This document shows positions 1 to 9,123 of a DNA stretch of 22,977 nt, one piece after another. Position 1 is the first letter of the stretch. The number at the start of each line of letters is the position of its first letter. The notes under the pieces were generated by a model. The model saw nothing but the letters and a program-made list of their open reading frames with translations. It did not search any database and was not told the origin of the DNA. Position numbers and translations under genes: made by a program. Source of the DNA: an uncultured Prevotella sp. (GTDB lineage: Bacteria > Bacteroidota > Bacteroidia > Bacteroidales > Bacteroidaceae); contig CALFIY010000019.1 in the NCBI GenBank assembly GCA_937877595.1, positions 1 through 22,977 of the forward strand, written 5' to 3'.

Positions 1-268
1 TTTCCTTTACTACCTGCTGCGCTGGGGCTTCCGTCCGCAGAAGATCTTCATGCTGGCCCAGCATGCCTTTGCCGACAAGTATGACGATGACACCATCCAC
101 CACTGGCTGGAGACCTTCTGCCGCCGCTTCTTCAGTCAGCAGTTCAAGCGCTCGTGCATGCCCGACGGGCCGAAGGTGGGCAGCGTGAGTCTCTCGCCGC
201 GCGGCGACTGGCGCATGCCAAGCGATGCCGCCAGCACGCTGTGGCTCAAAGAATGTGAAACGCTATAG
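1..268 (+). CDS. nadE: NAD+ synthase, glutamine-dependent (C-terminal fragment)
   Basis: This is the last 88 or so residues of a gene that begins before the window; reading starts at base 2 and stops with TAG at 266-268. The tail carries the block QFKRSCMPDGPKVGS followed by LSPRGDWRMPSDA, which I recognise from the C-terminus of the large two-domain (glutaminase plus synthetase) NAD+ synthetases of the Mycobacterium and Bacteroides type. The enzyme makes NAD+ from deamido-NAD+, ATP and glutamine in the cytoplasm. The catalytic domains lie outside the window, so they cannot be checked. An ATG at 50 is internal and not a real start. dnaB follows on the same strand after 107 bp. Confidence 0.85.
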   Translation, partial: FLYYLLRWGFRPQKIFMLAQHAFADKYDDDTIHHWLETFCRRFFSQQFKRSCMPDGPKVGSVSLSPRGDWRMPSDAASTLWLKECETL

Positions 269-375
269 TTTTAATTTATAATTTATACGACCGCTCGGCT
301 CCGTCGCTTGGCTTGCCAAGAACCAAGACAACAAAGAACAACATTCAATGGTCACCAGTCAACTAACATCCCCCT
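269..375. other. Intergenic spacer nadE-dnaB with AT repeat and short inverted repeat
   Basis: The spacer opens with two copies of ATTTATA in tandem (about 274-287). It then contains a perfect inverted repeat, CTTGGC (307-312) and GCCAAG (315-320), separated by two bases. No T-run follows, so this is not a normal intrinsic terminator. I see no TAnnTTTG promoter for dnaB here, so dnaB may be read from nadE or from a weaker promoter. Confidence 0.4.
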
Positions 376-1905
376 ATGCCCGAACAAACTTCACAACGCC
401 GCAGCAACCGCAGAGCGGCAACAGATAACACTTATGCCCACGTACAACCGCAGGCACGCGAAATAGAGCAGGCTGTGCTTGGCGCACTGATGATAGACAA
501 GGATGCCTATACCGTAGTGTGCGAAATGCTCAGGCCCGAGAGTTTCTACGAACCACGCAACCAGAAAATCTACAGCGCCATACGCGAACTGGAGTTGCAC
601 GAACAGCCCGTCGATATCTGGACGGTGGCTGAGCAACTGGCCAAACAGGGCGACCTGGAAGACATCGGAGGTCCTGCATATATCACCGAACTAAGTTCGC
701 GAGTCGGATCGTCGGCCAATATAGAGTATCACGCTAAGATTGTAGCCCAGAAAGCGCTCGCGCGTGAACTGATAAAATATGCTGGCAACATAGAGACAAA
801 CGCCTTCGATGAGACGCTTGACATTGACGACGTGATGCAGGATGCTGAGGGCAAACTCTTTGAACTTAGTCAGACCAACATGAAGAAGGACTACGTTCAG
901 ATAGACCCTGTGCTGGACCAGGCCGTGAAGGTTATACAGTCGGCATTTGCCAACAAGGACGGACTGACGGGCGTGCCTACAGGATACCACGACCTTGACA
1001 AGATAACAAGCGGCTGGCAGGCTTCCGACCTTATCATCATTGCCGGCCGACCTGCAATGGGTAAGACCTCGTTTGCGCTGTCGATGGCGAAGAATATTGC
1101 TGCCGATTACAAGGTTCCGATGGCTTTCTTCTCACTTGAAATGAGCAACGTGCAACTTGTGAACCGCCTCATCTCAAACGTATGTGAGATAGAAGGCTCG
1201 AAAATACTGAACGGACAACTTTCACCCGACGAATGGGACAGGCTGGACAAGCGGATGAACCATCTGATAGGTGCACCGCTCTATATAGACGACACATCGG
1301 GCCTTTCGGTTTTCGAACTGCGTACGAAGGCACGCCGTCTGGTGAGAGAGCACGGCATAAAAATAATAATGATAGACTATCTGCAGTTGATGAATGCAAG
1401 CGGCATGCGTTTTACGTCACGTCAGGAAGAGGTGTCGACGATTAGCCGTTCGCTGAAGGGACTTGCCAAGGAACTTAATATACCCATAATAGCATTGTCG
1501 CAACTCAACCGTAGCGTAGAGACGCGCGATGCAAGCCCAGACGGCAAGCGTCCGCAACTTTCAGACCTGCGCGAGTCAGGAGCCATAGAGCAAGATGCCG
1601 ACATGGTGCTCTTTGTACACAGACCAGAATATTATCACCTGACGCAAACTAACGAAGGGGTAGACCTGCGAGGCAAGGCGCAAATCATAATTGCCAAGCA
1701 CCGTAAGGGTGCAACGGGCGACGTGCTGCTGAAATTCCGTGGAGAGTTTACCCGATTTGAAAATGAAGACGAAGGGCGCCTCTCTGGCAAGAGTGCTCAT
1801 GCCGATAACGGTGGCGAAATAATCGGAAGCAGCATCAACGGCACAGCGTCGATGGTGACGGAATCGCCTTTTGCCAGCAATGACAACGAACCGGTGCCGT
1901 TCTGA
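376..1905 (+). CDS. dnaB: Replicative DNA helicase DnaB
   Basis: A 509-residue protein, slightly longer than the E. coli enzyme. It is the hexameric ATP-driven helicase that unwinds DNA at the replication fork and is normally loaded at oriC together with primase. The N-terminal helical domain (about residues 25-130) contains the family block EIEQAVLGALMIDKDA. The RecA-like domain has Walker A GRPAMGKT (224-231), FFSLEMS (251-257), Walker B IIMIDYLQLM (330-339) and the later DLRESGAIEQDAD block with a downstream HR pair. No intein interrupts the Walker motifs, a common insertion site in DnaB. The C-terminal 50 residues are polar (Ser, Asn, Gly, Asp-rich) and probably disordered. It converges on the TamB gene with 21 bp between stop codons. 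Confidence 0.97.
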   Translation: MPEQTSQRRSNRRAATDNTYAHVQPQAREIEQAVLGALMIDKDAYTVVCEMLRPESFYEPRNQKIYSAIRELELHEQPVDIWTVAEQLAKQGDLEDIGGPAYITELSSRVGSSANIEYHAKIVAQKALARELIKYAGNIETNAFDETLDIDDVMQDAEGKLFELSQTNMKKDYVQIDPVLDQAVKVIQSAFANKDGLTGVPTGYHDLDKITSGWQASDLIIIAGRPAMGKTSFALSMAKNIAADYKVPMAFFSLEMSNVQLVNRLISNVCEIEGSKILNGQLSPDEWDRLDKRMNHLIGAPLYIDDTSGLSVFELRTKARRLVREHGIKIIMIDYLQLMNASGMRFTSRQEEVSTISRSLKGLAKELNIPIIALSQLNRSVETRDASPDGKRPQLSDLRESGAIEQDADMVLFVHRPEYYHLTQTNEGVDLRGKAQIIIAKHRKGATGDVLLKFRGEFTRFENEDEGRLSGKSAHADNGGEIIGSSINGTASMVTESPFASNDNEPVPF

Positions 1906-1930
1906 TGTCACCTGAGACATAAGGATTTAT
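1905..1930 (+). terminator. Weak hairpin between dnaB and the TamB gene
   Basis: ATGTC (1905-1909) and GACAT (1916-1920) can pair around a 6-nt loop, and a T-rich stretch begins about six bases later. The stem is only 5 bp, so terminator function for dnaB is a guess from its convergent position. Confidence 0.22.
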
Positions 1931-4900
1931 TTTTTCTTCTGCTTTTTCCTGATGCCGAAGAGGTCGGCAATGCCGCCGAAGTCGCGCTTCATAATAATGC
2001 CAAGTCCCTGTGTGTTGAGGCTCGACTTGGTAAAGTAGCGGTCGTTGGTCTGATTGTACACCTTGATGGCCAAGTCGCCGTTTGGGAAGAGCAGGTAGCG
2101 CACATCAAAGTCGCCAATAAATGATGAGTTGGCAGTATTGGCCTTGTCACGATAGCCAAATTGGCCGTTGATGAGCAGGCGGTTGTTGAACAGACGGCCG
2201 CTCACCTTTCCCTCGTACTCAGCATTGTTCCAGCCTTCGTCGCCAGTGGAGATGTTGGCGCCAAACGACCAGTCATTGCTGCGTATCACGTTGCCGAGAA
2301 GAGTGTTGATTTGGCTACTGATAGTGCCCGACAGCAGACTTTGCATGGCAAGCGACGTCTGGCTTTGCTGGCCTTCCTCTTCTGAGGAATTGTTGGCTCC
2401 CTGCGGATAGAAACGACCTACGGCAAGCAGATAGACCACCTGCTGATTCATCTCTTCCTGGCCGTTGATGATGGAGCGCACCATTTGTTTTTCGTCTGCG
2501 TTGACGTTGGGGAGATCGAGGTCGAATTCTATCAGTGGTGCCGACAGCTGGCCCGTAATGTTCATTATGCAGTTGACGCGGACTGTGTTGGAGAAACTCT
2601 TGCCAACATTAAGGTCGCTGAGCGACACACCGTTGACGGCATAAATGGCTTTCAGATTGAGATTGGCGTCGTAGGGATCGCCGCCGAAAGTCACCGTGCC
2701 GCCATCCTCAAAGGTAAAGTCTTTCTTGATAATGTCCTGAATGGTGATGCCATACGTTCCGTCGGTCACCTTGTATGTGCCAAACATCTGGAAGCCACCT
2801 TTATTATAATAGGAGGCGTTGAGCAGACCGTTGCCGCGCAGCGTGATAAAGTCGTTGGTGCGGCTGTCCATCAGAATCTTCACCAGTACATTTGGATTGG
2901 CGTCGACCATAAAATTGATGCGCAAGTCGCTGCGGTCGGCAAGCAAGTTGCGACGCATGGGGCGCTGTTGGCTGTTGCGAATGCTGTCGCGGCGGGCAGA
3001 ACCAAGGCTGTCGCGCTGAGTCCAGCGTATAAACTCCTGATCGGTAATGGCGTCGGGGGTGGCCGTGTTGAGCATCAGCGTGGAATTGCGCTCCGGACGG
3101 ATGCTGATGTCTATGCTCGTCTCGTTGGGACGTCCGTGAAGTCCCACGCGACCTGTTCCGTAGATGGTGCCGCAGTAGATATCGTCGCCAAAGTCGGGAA
3201 TATCGTAGACCAGCATGTTCTGCGCATCGACGTAGAAGTCGTAGGTCATGTTCTTAAGGTCGTGGTGGTGGATATGGCCGTTGATAACGCCGGTCCTGTT
3301 GTTGTCGTCAATGACACGGCAGCGCAGAAACTCTATGTCGTCGGTCACCATGCGGATAGTATCGTTTTTCAGTTTGTAGTGGCAACCGGTGAGCGACAGC
3401 GTGGCTTCGCCGTTAACCACCAACTGACCTGTGAGGTTGATGGCGCTTAATGGGCCGACCAGCCTGACAGAGCCGAGCGCATAGCCATTGATGTCGCTGA
3501 GAACGCTCTCAGCAAAAGAGTGGGCAAAGTCGATGCGCGTGCCCGACGCCTTGATGCCTAAGTCGATTTTCTTCTCCGATAGCGAAACGAAACCGTCTAC
3601 ATAGGTCTTTGATTTCCTGCCGTCGGGAAACTGGCCGTCGTCGGCAATGGCATGGATGTCTATCTGCTTTTTCTCATTGTTCCATCCGACATTGGCATTA
3701 AGCATACCGATGCGGCCATGCTGGAATTCAAATTTGTCGACCATCAGCAGGGCAGCGGCCTGCATCTGACTGCCGAGCACGCCGCATGCAAGAGCCTGAC
3801 CTGTGGCCTTGCCGTTGAAGTCGACGGCTGTGAAATTGACAAGTTCAAGAATATACTCGATGTCGAGTGCGTTCATGGCAACGAAGAGCGAGTCGTGGAC
3901 AGTGCTGCCGACGACGCCGTCTATAAGCAGATGCTGCTGGCCATGGCGAATGGTAAAGTTGTTGATGTTGACACGCTCGTCGGCATAGGTAATCTTGCAG
4001 GGCTCAACATTCCATAGCGTGTTGTGGATGTTAAGTCTCGATGGTTCGATGCTGATATAGGCTACGTTATTGCCAAGTTCCGTACCGTAGAAATTGGCCG
4101 TCGCATTGATGATGCCGCTAAGATGGCGCTCTGTGGCATGGTTATCCCACTGGAGAGAAGTGAGCAGGTTGTTGTCGTAGGCATTGCCCTGCAGACGCAC
4201 GTCAAGCGGTGTGGCATTTTTCATCAACTTGGTAATCTGGACATCGTAGTGAAGCGAGTCGTTGGGCGTTGAGAGATGGATGTTGCCGTTTCTGTAGCCA
4301 TTGCCATTGTAGAAGAACTGCGGAATGGTGCAGTGAATATTGATGTCGCGCGTCTCGTCGTTGACGAAGCCGTCTATCTTAAGTGGTTCGCTAAGCACAA
4401 TGGGAACCTGCATAAGCCGTTGCAGCCAGTCGCTCTTGTGGATGGTTGCACGAAGTGAGAAATTGTTCTTCGTATTTGGGTTTACCTTTGGCAGACCTGG
4501 CAATGTGGGTAACTGGTTGGCAATGAAATTTGTGAAACTCTGCGCAATGGTCTTGTAGTCGAAGTCGCCGCGCAGTTCGGCAGTGGCGAAGTCGCTCTGG
4601 AGTTCCACATAGTGTTCGCCTTCGTCGTCGTAGTCGGTGTTTATGGTCAGGTCGTCAAGTTCGTAGTTGGTTGTGCTGGAGAGCATGGCAAGATTGCCGA
4701 TATGCAGCCGTCCTTTGGCATCGTTGATGTCGGAGGCGTTGAGATTGGCATCCAATTCTGCAAAGAAGCGCGCATCTCCGTATTTGTCGGTCAGATTTAT
4801 GGCTTTTGGCGAAAGGTTAAGAATTTCGGCGCGCAACTGTATGTCGTTGGTCTTGTCGTTTTGCTGAAGTGTGCCGTCGATATTGAGGCCGATGTTCGGG

Positions 4901-6378
4901 TCGTCGATGATGAGTTTGCCGGCAATGAGACCGCTGGTATAATGTGCGTTGACGTCTATGTTCCTGTAGTTGTAATTGTTATATTCAAACTGTTGTACGG
5001 TGCCTGTTGCCTTTATCTCCTGTTTGCTTGCGGGCGCAAGACATCCCTCAAGTTTTACGACGGTAGCCAGTCTGCCAAACTTCTCGTCGTCAAGCATCTG
5101 GCGCAGATTAAGGTTTCCTGTCGTCACGTCGGCTGTGAATTCTCTGTCGGGCCCCATGTCGAAATCAACTTCCATGTCGCCTGCTCCAGAGCGTATGTTG
5201 CTATGTGTCAGCACGCGTTCCATGCCTTTTCCGCCTACATAGCCGTTCATATTGATATCGCCAAGTCGGATGACGGCTTCGGGCAAGTCGATATGTTCGC
5301 CTTGCAGGTTCTCGGAAATGAAGTTGATGGTTTTGGCAGACAGCGAGAAATGATTAAGATTGGCCTGCCATTCTGGGGCTGGCTGGTTTAAGTCATGTAC
5401 CCAGCCGTCGCAGTCGATGTCAATGTCGCCTGTGGTCGAGCCAATGCGTAGTTCGGGAATTTCGACGTTTGTGCCCTGACCGTTGAAGAGCGCCGATAGA
5501 GTTATGGTGCTATTGAAGGTTTTCAGCGAGGGAAGTAATGGCGACAGGTCGCTGAGCGTGATGTGGGAAGGCTTCAGTTCGCCACGATAGGAGAGGGTAG
5601 AGATAAGCAGGGAGTCGCTGTCGCTGATGTGATAGTTGGCTCTGATATCTCCCATGTCAATCTTCGTGCCTGGCATTTGCAACTGCAACTGGCTAAGATG
5701 GCTGTGCTGACGTCCGCACTCAAACTTCATGGCAAGGCGCTGTATGTGCAGACCGGAATGTTCCTTGAGCGAAAGTTTGCGGATGTTGACGTTTAACGAG
5801 TCGTCTTTGAGTGCTTTCAGTACGACATGCGCGCTGATGTTGTCGACGAGTATGTGGGACGGATTGAAAACACCTTCTGTCTCCGGGCGGAACCGCTTGT
5901 CGTAGCGAACGCTGGAGTGGCGCATGATGAGAGAATTGATGCGCAGATTGAGTGGCGTCTTCTCGTCGCTGTCTTTTGACGAGAGCGAGTCGACAACAAA
6001 CTGATAGTTGGGCTGTGCGTCTGGTGATGCCTGATAGATGTACGCATGTGCGCCGAAGATTTGGGCTGAGGAGATGGAAATCTTCTTGTTAAGAAGCAGT
6101 TCCAGCAGGTTTATGCGGACTCCAAGCCGACGGGCGGTGAGAAGTTCTTCACCTTGCTGGTCGTAAAGATATACATTGTCGATTAGCAGGCGGTTCAAGA
6201 ACCCCGGATTGATACGCCCCACCTGTACGTGCGTTCCTAACTTCTCACTTAGCGCACGTGAAGCCTGAAAACCCACCCAGCGCTGGATTGCTGACACGCG
6301 GAAGGTGAGAATGAAAGCCAGGTACAGACCCAACAGGACCCATATCGTGATGTTGAATATGTTTCTCAGGACTTTCAC
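1927..6378 (-). CDS. tamB: TamB-family inner-membrane/periplasmic protein (translocation/assembly module, DUF490)
   Basis: A 1483-residue protein with an N-terminal membrane anchor (about residues 9-28, ITIWVLLGLYLAFILTF) followed by a very long stretch of alternating beta-strand sequence, the AsmA/TamB pattern. From about residue 1150 the sequence matches the TamB C-terminal domain, with DLRINFMVDANPNVLVKI, then a GTYKVTDGTYGI-like segment and FGGDPYDANLNLKA. Known family members span the periplasm and are linked to lipid transport or outer-membrane protein assembly with the BamA-like TamA; no TamA gene is present here. The start codon is GTG (6376-6378): an in-frame stop lies at 6394-6396 with no ATG between, and the next Met is far inside. 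The C-terminus is Lys-rich (KKQKKK). It is divergent from nqrA. Confidence 0.88.
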   Translation of the reverse strand: MKVLRNIFNITIWVLLGLYLAFILTFRVSAIQRWVGFQASRALSEKLGTHVQVGRINPGFLNRLLIDNVYLYDQQGEELLTARRLGVRINLLELLLNKKISISSAQIFGAHAYIYQASPDAQPNYQFVVDSLSSKDSDEKTPLNLRINSLIMRHSSVRYDKRFRPETEGVFNPSHILVDNISAHVVLKALKDDSLNVNIRKLSLKEHSGLHIQRLAMKFECGRQHSHLSQLQLQMPGTKIDMGDIRANYHISDSDSLLISTLSYRGELKPSHITLSDLSPLLPSLKTFNSTITLSALFNGQGTNVEIPELRIGSTTGDIDIDCDGWVHDLNQPAPEWQANLNHFSLSAKTINFISENLQGEHIDLPEAVIRLGDINMNGYVGGKGMERVLTHSNIRSGAGDMEVDFDMGPDREFTADVTTGNLNLRQMLDDEKFGRLATVVKLEGCLAPASKQEIKATGTVQQFEYNNYNYRNIDVNAHYTSGLIAGKLIIDDPNIGLNIDGTLQQNDKTNDIQLRAEILNLSPKAINLTDKYGDARFFAELDANLNASDINDAKGRLHIGNLAMLSSTTNYELDDLTINTDYDDEGEHYVELQSDFATAELRGDFDYKTIAQSFTNFIANQLPTLPGLPKVNPNTKNNFSLRATIHKSDWLQRLMQVPIVLSEPLKIDGFVNDETRDINIHCTIPQFFYNGNGYRNGNIHLSTPNDSLHYDVQITKLMKNATPLDVRLQGNAYDNNLLTSLQWDNHATERHLSGIINATANFYGTELGNNVAYISIEPSRLNIHNTLWNVEPCKITYADERVNINNFTIRHGQQHLLIDGVVGSTVHDSLFVAMNALDIEYILELVNFTAVDFNGKATGQALACGVLGSQMQAAALLMVDKFEFQHGRIGMLNANVGWNNEKKQIDIHAIADDGQFPDGRKSKTYVDGFVSLSEKKIDLGIKASGTRIDFAHSFAESVLSDINGYALGSVRLVGPLSAINLTGQLVVNGEATLSLTGCHYKLKNDTIRMVTDDIEFLRCRVIDDNNRTGVINGHIHHHDLKNMTYDFYVDAQNMLVYDIPDFGDDIYCGTIYGTGRVGLHGRPNETSIDISIRPERNSTLMLNTATPDAITDQEFIRWTQRDSLGSARRDSIRNSQQRPMRRNLLADRSDLRINFMVDANPNVLVKILMDSRTNDFITLRGNGLLNASYYNKGGFQMFGTYKVTDGTYGITIQDIIKKDFTFEDGGTVTFGGDPYDANLNLKAIYAVNGVSLSDLNVGKSFSNTVRVNCIMNITGQLSAPLIEFDLDLPNVNADEKQMVRSIINGQEEMNQQVVYLLAVGRFYPQGANNSSEEEGQQSQTSLAMQSLLSGTISSQINTLLGNVIRSNDWSFGANISTGDEGWNNAEYEGKVSGRLFNNRLLINGQFGYRDKANTANSSFIGDFDVRYLLFPNGDLAIKVYNQTNDRYFTKSSLNTQGLGIIMKRDFGGIADLFGIRKKQKKK

Positions 6379-6471
6379 CGCAGTGTAGTATGCTTAGTAA
6401 GTGCTTTTGTAATGTTTGCCAATCTGACAGATGGAGGTTACAATAATCTTTCTGTCGTATACTTTAGGCGA

Positions 6472-6479
6472 CAAAATTA
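6472..6479 (-). promoter_or_regulatory. Candidate promoter for the TamB gene
   Basis: On the minus strand this reads TAATTTTG, a full match to the Bacteroidota -7 element TAnnTTTG. It would start transcription near 6466, leaving a leader of about 88 nt before the GTG start. No clear TTTG lies 19-21 bp upstream, so support rests on one element. Confidence 0.45.
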
Positions 6480-6544
6480 CATTAAAAAGTTGTTATGTGT
6501 GAATATTTACGGTAGAAAATACCGCTGGTATCCCTAAATTTGTT

Positions 6545-6552
6545 TAATTTTG
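6545..6552 (+). promoter_or_regulatory. Candidate promoter for the nqr operon
   Basis: TAATTTTG matches the Bacteroidota -7 element. Transcription would start near 6558, giving a leader of about 36 nt before nqrA. The -33 TTTG is not evident at the expected distance. It lies in the 215-bp divergent gap shared with the TamB promoter. Confidence 0.5.
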
Positions 6553-6593
6553 CAACGAATTCGAGCAACTATTCAACAAAACAATCATATTAA

Positions 6594-7937
6594 ATGGCAA
6601 ATGTAATCAAATTGCGCAAAGGCCTTGACATTCAACTGACTGGCCGTGCCGAGGAGAGACGCATGCAACTGAAATCGAAAGGCGTCTATGCACTGACGCC
6701 CGACGACTTCTGTGGCGTTACTCCAAAGGTAGTGGTGAGCGAGGGCGACCATGTGAAGGCTGGGGAACCGCTTTTTATTAATAAACAGTTCCCAGAAGTG
6801 AAGTTCGCTTCGCCTGTAAGCGGCACCGTGCGTGGCGTGGAACGTGGCGAACGTCGTAAAGTTTTACGCGTCGTGGTTGATGCAGACGCTCAGCAAGAGT
6901 ATGCCGACTATGGAAAACGCGACGTGGAAAAAATGGAAGGCAAGGCAGTGACAGAAGCATTGCTTGATGCCGGTCTCTTTGGCTATATCAATCAGTTGCC
7001 TTATGCAGTGTCTACAAATCCTTCAGTACTGCCTAAGGCAATCTTTGTGTCTGCACTGCGCGACAAGCCGCTGGCTGCAAACTTTGAATTTGAAGTGAAA
7101 GGCCAGGAAGCAGACTTCCAGACAGGACTTACCGCTCTGTCGAAAATAGCAAAGACGCATCTTGGCTGTGGACTGCACTCCAGTTTTGAAAATTACAGGA
7201 ATGTAGAAGTCACTGTGTTTGACGGCCCATGTCCGGCAGGAAACGTCGGCGTGCAGGTGAATCACGTGTGTCCTGTAAACAAAGGCGATGTGGTATGGAC
7301 TATTGGTGACCCTACAGTGGTGCTCTATATTGGAAGACTGTTCAACACTGGCCGTGTAGACCTAAGGCGCACCGTTGCTCTCTGTGGCAGTGAAGTAAAT
7401 AAGCCTGCCTACGTTGATATGCTTGTTGGCGAAGAACTGTCGACGCTTCTGGCGAACAGTTACGATGCAGACCACAGTGTGCGCATCATCAACGGCAACG
7501 TGCTGACAGGCTGCCCTACAACCAAAGACGGATATCTCGGCGCACACACATCAGAAATAACAGTTATACCTGAAGGCAGCGATGTTGACGAACTGGCCGG
7601 TTGGATTATGCCACGCCTGAAGCAGTTCTCGGTGAACAGGAGTTATTTCTCGTGGCTCATGGGAAAAAAGAAATATGCCTTGGATGCACGCATAAAAGGC
7701 GGCGAAAGGCATATCATAATGAGCGGAGAGTACGACCGCGTGCTTCCTATGGACATCTATGGAGAATATCTCATCAAGGCTATCATTGCCGGCGATATCG
7801 ACAGGCAGGAACAACTTGGTATCTACGAGGTTGCGCCGGAAGATTTCGCCTTGGCAGAGTTTGTAGATTCCTCTAAGTTGGAACTGCAGCGCATAGTGCG
7901 TGAGGGACTGGACATCCTTCGCAAGGAGAATGCTTAA
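6594..7937 (+). CDS. nqrA: Na+-translocating NADH:quinone reductase subunit A
   Basis: A 447-residue protein, the usual length for NqrA. The first 100 residues (IKLRKGLDIQLTG, then VSEGDHVKAGEPLF and VKFASPVSGTVRGVERG) fit the NqrA barrel-sandwich-like N-terminal domain. NqrA is a cytoplasmic-side subunit without cofactor-binding cysteines and is implicated in quinone interaction. There is no signal peptide. It is the first gene of the six-gene nqr operon, with a Bacteroidota-type -7 element about 40 bp upstream. nqrB starts 25 nt after its stop, in a short AT-rich spacer with repeated GAATTATGAATT-like sequence. Confidence 0.97.
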   Translation: MANVIKLRKGLDIQLTGRAEERRMQLKSKGVYALTPDDFCGVTPKVVVSEGDHVKAGEPLFINKQFPEVKFASPVSGTVRGVERGERRKVLRVVVDADAQQEYADYGKRDVEKMEGKAVTEALLDAGLFGYINQLPYAVSTNPSVLPKAIFVSALRDKPLAANFEFEVKGQEADFQTGLTALSKIAKTHLGCGLHSSFENYRNVEVTVFDGPCPAGNVGVQVNHVCPVNKGDVVWTIGDPTVVLYIGRLFNTGRVDLRRTVALCGSEVNKPAYVDMLVGEELSTLLANSYDADHSVRIINGNVLTGCPTTKDGYLGAHTSEITVIPEGSDVDELAGWIMPRLKQFSVNRSYFSWLMGKKKYALDARIKGGERHIIMSGEYDRVLPMDIYGEYLIKAIIAGDIDRQEQLGIYEVAPEDFALAEFVDSSKLELQRIVREGLDILRKENA

Positions 7938-7962
7938 TTTTTGAACTATGAAATTGTGAATT

Positions 7963-9123
7963 ATGAATTTGCGTAATTATCTCAATAAGGTGAAGCCAAA
8001 CTTTGAGGAAGGAGGAAAACTTCATGCCTTCCGCTCATTGTTTGACGGCTTTGAGACCTTCCTGTATGTGCCGAATACTACAGCGAAGGCTGGAAGTGTG
8101 AATATCCACGACGCCATAGACTCAAAGCGTATCATGTCAATGGTAGTCATAGCCCTTATGCCGGCAATGCTTTTTGGCATGTATAATATCGGCTACCAGA
8201 ATTATCTTGCTGCAGGAACGCTGGCTACTGCATCTTTTCGTGATGTTTTCCTTTATGGCTTTCTCGCAGTGCTGCCGAAAATTCTCGTCAGTTATATCGT
8301 AGGACTTGGTATAGAGTTCGCATGGGCACAGTGGAAGGGAGAAGAAATCCAGGAAGGGTATCTTGTAAGTGGAATTCTCATACCATTGATAGTGCCAATT
8401 GGCTGTCCGCTATGGATGCTTGCACTGGCATGTGCGTTTAGCGTGATATTCTGCAAGGAGATATTTGGCGGAACAGGCATGAACATCTTCAATCCTGCGA
8501 TTGCTGCCCGCATGTTCCTGTTTTTCAGTTATCCGTCAGTTATGACAGGCGATAAAGTATGGGTGGCAGACAACAGCATCTTCGGGTTGGGAAATAATCT
8601 TCCCGACACGTATACAGCAGCAACTCCGCTCGGAATGATAGGGCAGGGCATTGATGCCAATGTCTCTGTTGCTGACATGGCGTTAGGATTTATCCCTGGC
8701 TCAATAGGAGAAACGTCTGTCGTGGCTATTGCAATAGGAGCAGTGATACTGCTGTGGACGGGGATAGCCTCTTGGCGCACAATGCTGTCAGTGTTTGTGG
8801 GTGGCGGAGTGATGGCTGTAGTCTTCGAACAACTCGGAATGACGCCGCTGCCTTGGTGGGAGCAGTTCTTGCTTGGCGGATTTGCCTTCGGTGCTGTGTT
8901 TATGGCCACCGATCCAGTAACTTCATGCCGTACGGAATGTGGCAAATACATTTACGGTTTCCTAATTGGTGCCATGGCCGTTATCATACGTGTGATGAAC
9001 GCTGGCTATCCTGAGGGAATGATGCTTGCCATATTCTTCGGCAACATGTTTGCTCCTACGATCGACCATTTCATCGTGGAGCGCAATATCTCGAAACGAC
9101 TTAAGAGAGGAGGTACCAAATGA
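7963..9123 (+). CDS. nqrB: Na+-translocating NADH:quinone reductase subunit B
   Basis: A 386-residue polytopic membrane protein with about ten hydrophobic segments. NqrB is the main membrane subunit, carries a covalently bound FMN, binds riboflavin and is thought to form part of the Na+ path. The motif PGSIGETS lies at 245-252; Thr251 is the expected phosphoester FMN attachment residue by analogy with the Vibrio cholerae protein. Other family blocks are GGTGMNIFNPAIAARMFLFFSYP (169-191, written here as the landmark region) and FMATDPVTS near the C-terminus. The start at 7963 was chosen because an earlier ATG at 7947 runs quickly into a stop. Its stop overlaps the nqrC start by 4 nt (ATGA). 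Confidence 0.97.
   Translation: MNLRNYLNKVKPNFEEGGKLHAFRSLFDGFETFLYVPNTTAKAGSVNIHDAIDSKRIMSMVVIALMPAMLFGMYNIGYQNYLAAGTLATASFRDVFLYGFLAVLPKILVSYIVGLGIEFAWAQWKGEEIQEGYLVSGILIPLIVPIGCPLWMLALACAFSVIFCKEIFGGTGMNIFNPAIAARMFLFFSYPSVMTGDKVWVADNSIFGLGNNLPDTYTAATPLGMIGQGIDANVSVADMALGFIPGSIGETSVVAIAIGAVILLWTGIASWRTMLSVFVGGGVMAVVFEQLGMTPLPWWEQFLLGGFAFGAVFMATDPVTSCRTECGKYIYGFLIGAMAVIIRVMNAGYPEGMMLAIFFGNMFAPTIDHFIVERNISKRLKRGGTK
9109..9113 (+). promoter_or_regulatory. Strong Shine-Dalgarno sequence for nqrC
   Basis: GGAGG within AGAGGAGG ends 6 nt before the nqrC ATG at 9120. Such a strong SD stands out because most starts in this window have none, as is usual for Bacteroidota. It supports reinitiation at the ATGA overlap with nqrB. 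Confidence 0.7.

Noticed and set aside
2485..3450. 321-codon open frame on the plus strand inside the TamB gene
   Set aside because: It lies fully antisense to a clear TamB-family protein, shows no recognisable domain, and other antisense frames occur all along the same gene because of its codon use.
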